A DNA stretch of 64,000 bases. Source: Muricauda sp. SCSIO 65647 (lineage in GTDB: Bacteria > Bacteroidota > Bacteroidia > Flavobacteriales > Flavobacteriaceae). Positions 1 through 7,038 of this stretch are shown one piece after another. Each line of letters opens with the position of its first letter. Positions within the stretch are counted from its first letter, which is position 1. Both the position numbers and the translations under genes were made by a program. Below the pieces are notes generated by a model that was given only the letters and a program-made list of their open reading frames with translations, searched no databases and was not told where the DNA came from. Where the stretch lies: contig NZ_CP091037.1 of the NCBI RefSeq assembly GCF_021534965.1, forward strand, positions 2,859,501 to 2,923,500, in the 5' to 3' direction.

Positions 1-1
1 A

Positions 2-214
2 CGCATGCAATATGGGGGCCAAGACCGTGAATTGGGTGAACGCCTCTTTAATTTCGGTATCAAGTCAAAGCAGTTGCGCTATAGTGCCGTTTGTGTTCAC
101 CTTGATCATAAAAGGGGATATAAAACTCCAGAATCGATGGCCAAAAATCATGCGATAAGAAAAGAGACCAGAAAGAAAAAACATGTATGGACGCACTATG
201 GCATTACCAAGTAG
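2..214 (+). CDS. Glycosyltransferase family 2, C-terminal fragment (cut by window edge)
   Basis: Only the last ~70 codons are inside the window; the reading frame is open to the left edge, so the methionine codon at 5 is probably internal. The GGQDRELGERL stretch near the left end matches the [GE]xDxELxxRL motif in the C-terminal part (Glyco_transf_7C-like) of GT2-fold sugar transferases, followed by a basic tail rich in Lys and Arg. The substrate cannot be told from this fragment. It converges with the minus-strand glycosyltransferase ending at 196, and the two coding regions overlap by 19 bp. Family call is fairly safe, specific role unknown. Confidence 0.7.
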   Translation, partial: RMQYGGQDRELGERLFNFGIKSKQLRYSAVCVHLDHKRGYKTPESMAKNHAIRKETRKKKHVWTHYGITK

Positions 215-990
215 TAAGCCAGCTCATTCTTTTTTTCGAGTCTTTTTAATTCTCTGAAACGCTCTAAAACGCCCAAGGCATTGAGGTAGCAAATAATGAT
301 ACCTTTTTTACCGTCTAAAATGCCCAACCGTAAAAAATAGTGATTGAAGAACTTCCAGCCCGTTTTAACGATCATTGAAAGATAATTGAAGTGCTTTTCC
401 CTGTAAAAGGCTTCTTTTGCCTTCAGCCTTCCATAATGCAACATCTTCGACTTATAGTCTTCGTAGTTTTTATAACAGTAATGGGTAAGCTTTTCATTCA
501 AAATACAAGAAGACCCATCGACTTCCAATGTTTCATGAACCAATTTTTTGTCGGTGAATCGTACCTTACTTTTTCTAAACAGCCGGTGGTTCTTATCGGT
601 CTGCCAACCACTGAAGCGTAGTTTTTCATTTTTGAACATAAAGATGCGATAGAACCAATACGCTTCGCAGGCATCTGGATTATTGATGGTCTCGAGTATT
701 TCATCACGTAGTGAAGGCGAAACTATCTCATCGGCATCAAGAAACAATACCCAGTCATTGCTCGCCTGCTTTAGGGTGAATGATTTTTGGGCCGTGAAAT
801 TCTCAAACGCATTTTGTATTACCTTGACCTTTGGGTGATTGATCAAATATTCGTAGGTGCCATCATTGCTATAAGAATCAACGATCAAAATTTCGTCTGC
901 AAATGAAACAGATTCAATGCATTTTTCTATGTAGCCCAGCTCATTGTAGGTAATAATAAGAGCCGAAAGTTTTTGCTTTGGGGCGCTCAA
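196..990 (-). CDS. Glycosyltransferase family 2 (WaaE/KdtX-like)
   Basis: A 264-residue cytoplasmic or membrane-peripheral GT-A transferase. The N-terminus has the typical start of the fold (LSALIITYNE, then EILIVDSYSNDGT) and the metal-binding DxD-like LFLDADE at about residue 85. Length and the C-terminal half (W/Y-rich, with an HYGRLKAKEAFY stretch) resemble the WaaE/KdtX group, which adds a sugar to the LPS core; that is family knowledge and the donor sugar is not known here. It lies downstream of dapD on the same strand, separated by a 183-bp gap with a nested inverted repeat, and converges on another glycosyltransferase. Confidence 0.8.
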   Translation of the reverse strand: MSAPKQKLSALIITYNELGYIEKCIESVSFADEILIVDSYSNDGTYEYLINHPKVKVIQNAFENFTAQKSFTLKQASNDWVLFLDADEIVSPSLRDEILETINNPDACEAYWFYRIFMFKNEKLRFSGWQTDKNHRLFRKSKVRFTDKKLVHETLEVDGSSCILNEKLTHYCYKNYEDYKSKMLHYGRLKAKEAFYREKHFNYLSMIVKTGWKFFNHYFLRLGILDGKKGIIICYLNALGVLERFRELKRLEKKNELAYYLVMP

Positions 991-1021
991 ATCAGTCTAT
1001 TTTTTGGTTTATCGTGTTTGG

Positions 1022-1095
1022 TCTTGCAAAATTATAACAAAAAATATAGCAGAAAATTGTTTTGCTGATATATTTTCTTACACAGTTTTGCAAGA
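1022..1095. repeat. Nested inverted repeat between dapD and a glycosyltransferase
   Basis: A perfect 10-bp inverted repeat (TCTTGCAAAA at 1022-1031, TTTTGCAAGA at 1086-1095) encloses a second imperfect dyad: AAAATAT at 1041-1047 pairs with ATATTTT at 1070-1076, and AGCA at 1048-1051 with TGCT at 1063-1066, with a 3-nt bulge. The whole 74-bp element is AT-rich and could fold as one long stem-loop on either strand. It may be a terminator or processing site between dapD and the downstream gene, or an operator. Confidence 0.6.
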
Positions 1096-1173
1096 ATCCA
1101 TTAATTAGATTCATGTCATGGCAAAAGGTTGTTTTGATTTACAGGTTTTGTTTGAAAAAGTTTGATGTGCCCA

Positions 1174-1989
1174 TCAAACCGCTACATCGTGCTCTCGCAG
1201 GGCATCGTTCAACGAAGTTTTTTTGTTGGTGCTCTCTTTTCGTTTACCGATGATAAGGGCGCAGGGCACCTGATACTCACCTGCCGAAAACTTTTTGGTG
1301 TAACTACCTGGTATAACAACTGAACGCTCGGGAACCCTACTTTTCAACTCCACAGGTTTGTCTCCCGTTACATCGATGATCTTGGTCGAGGCGGTCAGTA
1401 CTACATTGGCACCCAATACCGCTTCTTTCTCTACACGAACGCCCTCTACAACGATGCAACGCGAACCGATAAAAGCATTGTCTTCAATGATGACAGGGGC
1501 TGCCTGTAACGGTTCCAATACACCACCAATACCTACACCGCCACTTAAATGTACGTTTTTGCCGATTTGGGCACAACTGCCAACAGTGGCCCAAGTATCG
1601 ACCATGGTACCTTCATCAACATAGGCGCCGATATTCACGTAGCTGGGCATCAAAATAGTGCCTGGTGAGATATAGGCTCCGTGACGTGCTACGGCATGGG
1701 GTACCACACGTATCCCTTTTTGTTGATACCCTTTTTTGAGCGGAATCTTATCATGGTATTCAAAGATGCCCGCTTCGAGCACTTCCATTTTTTGAATGGG
1801 AAAATACAGCACTACGGCTTTTTTGACCCATTCGTTGATCTGCCAGCCGATATCGGTCGGTTCGGCACAGCGCAGGGCACCCTCATCAATCAGGTCGATC
1901 ACTTCCCGTATTGCCCTTTGGGTGTCATGCTCCTTAAGCAGTTCACGGTTGTCCCAAGCGTTTTCAATCTGTGCCCTCAGTGCTGTCAT
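1174..1989 (-). CDS. dapD: 2,3,4,5-tetrahydropyridine-2,6-dicarboxylate N-succinyltransferase
   Basis: This 271-residue enzyme transfers succinyl from succinyl-CoA to tetrahydrodipicolinate in the succinylase branch of lysine and meso-diaminopimelate synthesis. The N-terminal helical part (DIGWQINEWVKKAVVLYFP) is followed by a left-handed beta-helix of hexapeptide repeats from about residue 100 to 215 (ARHGAYISPG, MPSYVNIGAYVDEGTMVDTW, GSCAQIGKNVHLSGGVGIGG), all diagnostic for DapD. Length agrees with the family (about 270). It is monocistronic or first in its unit, divergent from ruvX, with a TATTTTTG -7 box about 17 bp upstream of the ATG. Confidence 0.95.
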   Translation of the reverse strand: MTALRAQIENAWDNRELLKEHDTQRAIREVIDLIDEGALRCAEPTDIGWQINEWVKKAVVLYFPIQKMEVLEAGIFEYHDKIPLKKGYQQKGIRVVPHAVARHGAYISPGTILMPSYVNIGAYVDEGTMVDTWATVGSCAQIGKNVHLSGGVGIGGVLEPLQAAPVIIEDNAFIGSRCIVVEGVRVEKEAVLGANVVLTASTKIIDVTGDKPVELKSRVPERSVVIPGSYTKKFSAGEYQVPCALIIGKRKESTNKKTSLNDALREHDVAV

Positions 1990-2005
1990 GATGTAAGAAT
2001 TTCGT

Positions 2006-2013
2006 CAAAAATA
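2006..2013 (-). promoter_or_regulatory. Bacteroidota-type -7 box for dapD
   Basis: Read on the minus strand this is TATTTTTG, an exact match to TAnnTTTG, the -7 element used by the Bacteroidota housekeeping sigma factor. It lies 16 bp upstream of the dapD start codon. No clear -33 TTTG is seen at the usual 17-23 bp spacing, so the call rests on the -7 box and its position. Confidence 0.5.
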
Positions 2014-2066
2014 AGGGTTCGTCCACAATAATCCGCCGAAATTTAAATGAGTAACATTTTTAGGGT

Positions 2067-2074
2067 TATTTTTG
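2067..2074 (+). promoter_or_regulatory. Bacteroidota-type -7 box for ruvX-def-DUF5606
   Basis: TATTTTTG matches TAnnTTTG exactly and sits 16 bp before the TTG start proposed for ruvX, facing away from the matching dapD box. The predicted transcript start near 2080 gives a leader of only about 10 nt. A -33 TTTG is not evident. Confidence 0.5.
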
Positions 2075-2090
2075 CCAAAAATGTATTTTT

Positions 2091-2501
2091 TTGGCACGGA
2101 TAATGGCTTTAGACTATGGCAAAGTGCGGACGGGAATTGCAGTCACCGATGAGTTGCAACTGATCGCCTCAGGTCTGACCACGGTCACTACCGATAAGTT
2201 GTTCGATTTCATTGAAAGCTATCTTCATAAAGAGGAAGTTGAACGTATCATTGTCGGGGAACCCAAACAGATGAGCGGTCAGGTTTCAGCATCAGAAACC
2301 TTGATTGAAAAATTTTTGAAACAATTCAAGACCCGTTTTCCCAAAATGCCCATTGAACGCCAAGATGAACGTTTCACCTCAAAGATGGCGGTGCAGAGCA
2401 TGTTGGAAGCAGGAGTAAAGAAAAGGAAGCGCCAAAATAAGGCCTTGGTCGATGAAATCAGCGCGACCTTGATTTTACAGGCCTATCTAGAAAGAAATTG
2501 A
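2091..2501 (+). CDS. ruvX: Putative pre-16S rRNA nuclease / Holliday junction resolvase-like protein
   Basis: A 136-residue YqgF/RuvX family RNase H-fold nuclease, implicated in 16S rRNA 5'-end maturation in E. coli. Motifs: LDYGKVRTGIAVTD at the N-terminus (first catalytic Asp), GEPKQMSG in the middle, DERFTS, and KALVDEISATLIL near the end with the last acidic residue. I chose the TTG at 2091 because it gives the usual MARIMALDYG N-terminus; an ATG at 2103 would remove four conserved residues. It is first in a tight operon with def (4-bp gap) and a DUF5606 gene. Confidence 0.9.
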   Translation: MARIMALDYGKVRTGIAVTDELQLIASGLTTVTTDKLFDFIESYLHKEEVERIIVGEPKQMSGQVSASETLIEKFLKQFKTRFPKMPIERQDERFTSKMAVQSMLEAGVKKRKRQNKALVDEISATLILQAYLERN

Positions 2502-2505
2502 GCTT

Positions 2506-3096
2506 ATGATTTTACCCATTATCGCCTATGGAGACCCTGTGTTGCGCAAAAAAGCGACAGCTATCACCGATGGGTATCCAAAGTTGACCGAACTCATAGA
2601 GAACATGTGGGATACCATGTACAACGCCAGTGGTGTCGGTCTGGCCGCACCACAGATTGGCAAGCCCATTCGCTTGTTCATGGTCGATGCCACACCCTTT
2701 GCCGATGATGAAGATTTGAGTGAAGAAGAGCAAAAACAGCTCGATGGTTTCAAAAGGGTCTTTATCAATGCCCAGATACAAGAGGAGACCGGAAAAGAAT
2801 GGTCTTTTAATGAAGGATGCCTCAGCATACCTGACATTCGTGAAGATGTAAATCGAAAAGATACCATCACCATCACCTATCAAGATGAGGATTTCAATAC
2901 CCATACCGAAACCTATGATGGATTGGCGGCAAGAATCATACAGCACGAGTACGACCACATCGAGGGCATTCTCTTCACCGATAAACTATCATCGCTCAAA
3001 AAACGATTGCTCAAGAGCCGGTTAGACAAAATTTCGAAGGGCAAAATCCAAATCGATTACAAAATGCGCTTTCCAAATCTTAAAAAAGGGCGTTAA
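2506..3096 (+). CDS. def: Peptide deformylase
   Basis: Removes the N-formyl group from nascent proteins; cytoplasmic Fe2+/Zn2+ enzyme. All three deformylase motifs are present in the 196-residue product: GVGLAAPQIG (about residue 45), EGCLSIP with the metal-binding Cys (about 105), and QHEYDH with the two metal His and the catalytic Glu (about 147). There is an acidic insertion (DDEDLSEEEQKQLDG) between motifs 1 and 2, common in Bacteroidota enzymes. It lies 4 bp after ruvX and is followed after 55 bp by the DUF5606 gene. Confidence 0.96.
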   Translation: MILPIIAYGDPVLRKKATAITDGYPKLTELIENMWDTMYNASGVGLAAPQIGKPIRLFMVDATPFADDEDLSEEEQKQLDGFKRVFINAQIQEETGKEWSFNEGCLSIPDIREDVNRKDTITITYQDEDFNTHTETYDGLAARIIQHEYDHIEGILFTDKLSSLKKRLLKSRLDKISKGKIQIDYKMRFPNLKKGR

Positions 3097-3151
3097 AAAA
3101 TTTGATGGGAGCTATAAAAACCTAATTTTTACACGATAAAACCTGAAAAGA

Positions 3152-3598
3152 ATGACATTGGATAAAATATTATCGATCGGTGGCAAACCTGGTCTCTATA
3201 AACTACTGACGCAGACCCGTAGTGGTTTTGTAGGTGAGTCTTTGTTGGATGGCAAAAGGGTTTCGGTAGGTTTGCGAAACAATGTCAGCGTACTTTCAGA
3301 AATCGCTATATACACCTTAGAGGAAGAAGTACCGCTGAGGGAAGTATTTCAAAAAATCAAGGACAAGGAAAAAGGAGGTAAAACCGCAATCAGTCACAAA
3401 GACGAGAAAATCAAGCTTGAAGAATATTTCTTCGAAGTATTGCCCGATTACGACGAAGACCGTGTTTATGCCAGTGACATCAAAAAGGTGATTCAATGGT
3501 ACAACATTCTACACGATAACAGTATCACCGATTTTTCAGAACCAGAAGAGGAAACCACCAAAACTGCAGATAAGAAAGACCAAGAGCCTTCTAAGTAG
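3152..3598 (+). CDS. DUF5606 domain protein
   Basis: A 148-residue soluble protein typical of Bacteroidota. The N-terminal half (MTLDKILSIGGKPGLYKLL, then RSGFVGESLLDGKR) matches the DUF5606 family; a second conserved part (EYFFEVLPDYDEDRVYASDIKK) is followed by an acidic, Thr/Lys-rich disordered tail from about residue 130. No enzyme motif, signal peptide or membrane segment is visible and the function is unknown. Position directly behind def on the same strand suggests co-expression with translation genes. Confidence 0.85.
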   Translation: MTLDKILSIGGKPGLYKLLTQTRSGFVGESLLDGKRVSVGLRNNVSVLSEIAIYTLEEEVPLREVFQKIKDKEKGGKTAISHKDEKIKLEEYFFEVLPDYDEDRVYASDIKKVIQWYNILHDNSITDFSEPEEETTKTADKKDQEPSK

Positions 3599-3776
3599 GT
3601 TGTTGTTATTTCTCAATAACTCTGAAATTCGCTAGGTTTTTTCGTATAAACCCAATTCAATATTATCTTGGATTAAGAGATTTCCTTTTGATCAATTCAC
3701 TATTTTGAAATTAGAGTGACCAATACAAATTCAATTTCTGAAAAGGTCAAATAGAATGGGCGACCATGCAAGTACA

Positions 3777-5393
3777 CTAATCCCTTTCAATTTCTTTGTA
3801 GGTATGTTTGCTCTCTTTCCAATCTATCAATTTTGAGGGGTAATAGTTTACGTTCATACGGTCGAGGTAGGGAGTCTGTTCGGCCAAACGTTCTTTATAA
3901 CTCTCCCAATCGTGTTGTTCTTCGGGTGTCCAGGCCAGTTCGGCATATCCGATCGCCCGAGGAAAAGCAAGATACTCCAATTCGGCACTATTGCTAATGG
4001 TCTCTGACCAAAGGGGAGCTTCCAGGCCTAAAATACTTTCTTTGGGCAACCCTTCTACATGTGTGGTCGGACTCCAAATATAGGCACTGTCAACGGGTAT
4101 ATAGGCTGCCCAGTGCAGGCCGTATTTTGACAGCGAATCGTATTGCATGTCGAGGTAGGTCTTGGTGGCGGGCGAGAGAATGATTTTCGAACCGTTTTCA
4201 GCCGCTTTCAAGGCGTTATGGGGTTCGTTCCATAATTGGGCCACTGTTGAAGGGTCTATTTTGGCTTGGGCGATCTCGTTCCATCCCACCATGCGCTTGC
4301 CATGCTTTTTCACGATTTTCTCCACTTTTTCCACAAAGTGTATGTAATCGTTCTTTTTGGTGACATGGCTCTCGTCGCCCCCAATATGAAAATAGGGGCT
4401 GGGTGACATGGCCGCTATCTCTCGTACCACATCATCGATAAAGGCATACACGGTATCTTTTCTGGCATCAAAGGTACTGAAACCGACTTGGGTGCCCGTG
4501 TAAGCGCTCGGTTTCTTACCATTACCGTTTAAAATGGGATAGCTGAAAGAGGCGGCGTTGGTATGGCCTGGCATATCTATCTCTGGAATGATCTCTATAT
4601 GGCGCTCGGCCGCATAATCTACCAATTCTTTGAACTCTTCTTGGGTGTAGAAACCACCAGGGCCTCCGCCCACTTCTGTTTGCCCACCCACTTCGGTGAG
4701 CTTGGGCCATGATTTGATTTCGATACGCCAGCCTTGATCGTCAGATAGATGCATATGAAAGGCATTGTATTTGTAATAGGCGAGCAGATCGATGAATTTT
4801 TTGACCTCCGCCACGGTAAAGAAATGGCGTGCCACATCGAGCATGGCCCCGCGATATTCGAAAATGGGCTCATCAATAATTTTTCCGGAAGGAATCAACC
4901 ACATGGGCTGCTCAGCTAAAGTGTCGTTGCCGGTCTGGGGAATCAATTGCCTCAACGTCTGAATACCCCGAAAGGCACCTGCCGCGGTCTTGGCATTCAA
5001 CAGAATGGAGTCGTTCTTGATATACAGTTGATAGGCTTCAGGGTTATCGGTGCCCAAGGTATCGGTCTGATTGATAAAAATGATACGTTCGATGGCTTCG
5101 CTTTCGTTGCCATTTACGTACAGATCGAGGTCTATATGATTTTTGATTTTTTGTGCCAGAAAAACACCTACCTCTTCGAAACCGTTTGAAGTTTGCGAGG
5201 TATATATAGCCGTATTGACATCTAAACCAAAAGCTGAGTTGGTGGGAATGACCTTTACTGGTCTTGGGATAAGGGCGGCTTCCGTCAAATCGGTTTTCGG
5301 ATAATTTATCTCCTTTTTCCGTTCGGCGCAAGCCATTAGAAATAGAACAATTGTAAAGACCAAAAGGCCTTTGGCGGCAACTGATTTGAACAT
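3777..5393 (-). CDS. Beta-N-acetylhexosaminidase, GH20 lipoprotein
   Basis: Hydrolyses terminal beta-GlcNAc or GalNAc from glycans by substrate-assisted catalysis. From the ATG at 5393 the 538-residue product starts with a lipoprotein signal (GLLVFTIVLFLMAC, lipid Cys at about residue 22), then an N-terminal GH20b-like domain, then the (beta/alpha)8 barrel. Landmarks are YRGAMLDVARHFF, HLSDDQGWRIEI, EIIPEIDMPGH and the catalytic Asp-Glu pair in FHIGGDESH. An upstream in-frame ATG at 5438 would put 15 residues before the signal peptide, so I rejected it. It is last in the GH3-esterase-SGNH-GH20 operon, with a 101-bp gap after the SGNH gene. Confidence 0.93.
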   Translation of the reverse strand: MFKSVAAKGLLVFTIVLFLMACAERKKEINYPKTDLTEAALIPRPVKVIPTNSAFGLDVNTAIYTSQTSNGFEEVGVFLAQKIKNHIDLDLYVNGNESEAIERIIFINQTDTLGTDNPEAYQLYIKNDSILLNAKTAAGAFRGIQTLRQLIPQTGNDTLAEQPMWLIPSGKIIDEPIFEYRGAMLDVARHFFTVAEVKKFIDLLAYYKYNAFHMHLSDDQGWRIEIKSWPKLTEVGGQTEVGGGPGGFYTQEEFKELVDYAAERHIEIIPEIDMPGHTNAASFSYPILNGNGKKPSAYTGTQVGFSTFDARKDTVYAFIDDVVREIAAMSPSPYFHIGGDESHVTKKNDYIHFVEKVEKIVKKHGKRMVGWNEIAQAKIDPSTVAQLWNEPHNALKAAENGSKIILSPATKTYLDMQYDSLSKYGLHWAAYIPVDSAYIWSPTTHVEGLPKESILGLEAPLWSETISNSAELEYLAFPRAIGYAELAWTPEEQHDWESYKERLAEQTPYLDRMNVNYYPSKLIDWKESKHTYKEIERD

Positions 5394-5494
5394 GTGGTAA
5401 TTTTTTATAGGTGATTTGGTCAAATTTACTAAAGACATGGGTGTGATTTCGATATTATTTTTTCAAATGGTGATGATTTCTTTCAAATGATGAA

Positions 5495-6139
5495 CTAATC
5501 CATATGGATCTGCAAGGCTTCTTGCCAAATGTCATAGCCTTCTTTGTTCATGTGCAGGCCATCTTCAACGAAAAGACTTTTGTTTACCTTGCGACCCTTT
5601 AGCATCGGATCCCATATATTGACAAAGGCCACAGCACTGTCAGTGGCGGCGAGCTGTTTTAGTTGCTCATTCAACTTATGGCATTTTCTTCTCAGTTTCC
5701 AGCGGGCAATACTCGGTTTTACCGAGATGATGACGATTTTGGCATTGTGATTCTTTCCCTTGATTTTTTCAATGATGTTCACAAAATTCGAAATAATCTC
5801 TTTGGGCTTTCGTCTATAGAACAGGTCATTGTCACCTTCATAAATGAATACTTTGCTCGGATGGTAGTTCAGTACCAATTTGTCTAAATACCCTAAAAGA
5901 TCGTATGATAGAGACCCGCCAAAACCAGTGTTCAATATTTGGTGTTCGGGGAAACGCTCCTGTAGATCATCCCACAGGCGTATGCTAGAACTTCCTGTAA
6001 AAACAAGGGTAGCAATTTTTGGGTTCCAAGTGGTGTCAATCCGCCGCTGTATGGCTACCACTTCCTTTGAAAAATCACGAAACTCTTGGGCGTTTCCAAA
6101 AAATAGCCCCAAAAAGAACAGGTAAACCAACTTTTTCAT
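5495..6139 (-). CDS. SGNH/GDSL-family hydrolase, secreted
   Basis: A 214-residue esterase-fold protein with a short signal peptide (MKKLVYLFFLGLFFGNAQ). SGNH blocks are visible: TGSSSIRLW (block I Ser), GFGGSLSYDLL (Gly block), YEGDNDLF (Asn block) and DGLHMNKEGY (catalytic Asp and His). Such enzymes often remove acetyl groups from carbohydrates, which fits the surrounding glycosidases; that role is inference. I placed the start at the ATG at 6139, because the longer frame to 6193 adds a non-signal stretch that overlaps the upstream esterase. Spacing to that esterase is 10 bp. Confidence 0.88.
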   Translation of the reverse strand: MKKLVYLFFLGLFFGNAQEFRDFSKEVVAIQRRIDTTWNPKIATLVFTGSSSIRLWDDLQERFPEHQILNTGFGGSLSYDLLGYLDKLVLNYHPSKVFIYEGDNDLFYRRKPKEIISNFVNIIEKIKGKNHNAKIVIISVKPSIARWKLRRKCHKLNEQLKQLAATDSAVAFVNIWDPMLKGRKVNKSLFVEDGLHMNKEGYDIWQEALQIHMD

Positions 6140-6149
6140 AAATAAAATG

Positions 6150-7028
6150 CTATTGCTTGGGCTCGGTAATGCCTTGGGCCACTGACCATTCATAAAAACG
6201 CTCGATCCACTGGTCAGAGGGTAAATTTTGCTTTTTCATACCGAAACCATGTCCACCTTTGGCATACATATGCAGGGCAACGGGTTTGTTGGCCTTGAGC
6301 ATTGAATTGTAAAGCTCAACAGAGCCCTTGGCCAGACCAAGGGGGTCATCGGTAGCGCAGATAATTACCATCGGCGGAACATCGCTTTTTGGTGTTTGTA
6401 CCGCCATGACATCGGTCCAGGCATATACAGGTACCAAGAAGTTGGGTTTGCTCTTTTCGTTATAGTTGTAGGCTACCCCCATGGTGACGGCTCCGCCCGC
6501 TGAAAAGCCCATAAACCCTATTTTATTGGGGTTCACGCCATAAGTAGCGGCATTTTCACGCACGTGTGCAATGGCATTCAACCCATCTTGAATTGATATG
6601 GGGATGACCTTGGCCACCTCTTCACCAATCTTTTTGGGATCGCTCATCGACAATTGGCTTATCTCACCCACGCCATCTTCACCTGTGGGCACCAAGCGGT
6701 ATTTCAACACAAATGCAGTAATACCCTTTTCGTTCAGCCATTTGGCGACATCATTGCCCTCACTGTTTATGCTAAGGGCATATAGACCACCCCCTGGGGC
6801 CACAATTACGGCCGTGCCATTATTGGTTGCTTCTGAAGGGCGAAAAACCTGTATGGTCGGTACCGAAACATTGGTCACCACCTGGGTCTGCCATATGGTG
6901 GAGAAGTATTCTTTTTCGTCGTTTTCCCAAACGATGTCTTCGGTATTTCCATTAGGTAGCTCAATTATTTCTTGCGAAAAGGAAGATAATGCCAAAAACA
7001 GACCTATAACAACAGCTAAATACTTCAT
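6150..7028 (-). CDS. Secreted alpha/beta hydrolase, carbohydrate-esterase type
   Basis: A 292-residue serine hydrolase with a signal peptide (MKYLAVVIGLFLALSSFSQ). The core shows the oxyanion region (IVAPGGGLYALS), the nucleophile elbow GFSAGGAV, the acid in ICATDDPLG and the catalytic His in KGGHGFGM. This layout is typical of acetyl-xylan-esterase-like and BD-FAE-type enzymes in Bacteroidota glycan loci; the true substrate is not known. The start at 7028 leaves a 10-bp gap to the GH3 stop, whereas the longer frame to 7055 would overlap it. Second gene of the GH operon. Confidence 0.88.
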   Translation of the reverse strand: MKYLAVVIGLFLALSSFSQEIIELPNGNTEDIVWENDEKEYFSTIWQTQVVTNVSVPTIQVFRPSEATNNGTAVIVAPGGGLYALSINSEGNDVAKWLNEKGITAFVLKYRLVPTGEDGVGEISQLSMSDPKKIGEEVAKVIPISIQDGLNAIAHVRENAATYGVNPNKIGFMGFSAGGAVTMGVAYNYNEKSKPNFLVPVYAWTDVMAVQTPKSDVPPMVIICATDDPLGLAKGSVELYNSMLKANKPVALHMYAKGGHGFGMKKQNLPSDQWIERFYEWSVAQGITEPKQ

Positions 7029-7038
7029 CACACTTTTT

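Noticed and set aside
3599-3776. Hairpin GTTATT/AATAAC at 3605-3620 between convergent genes
   Set aside because: Stem is AT-only with no T-tract; not convincing as a terminator.
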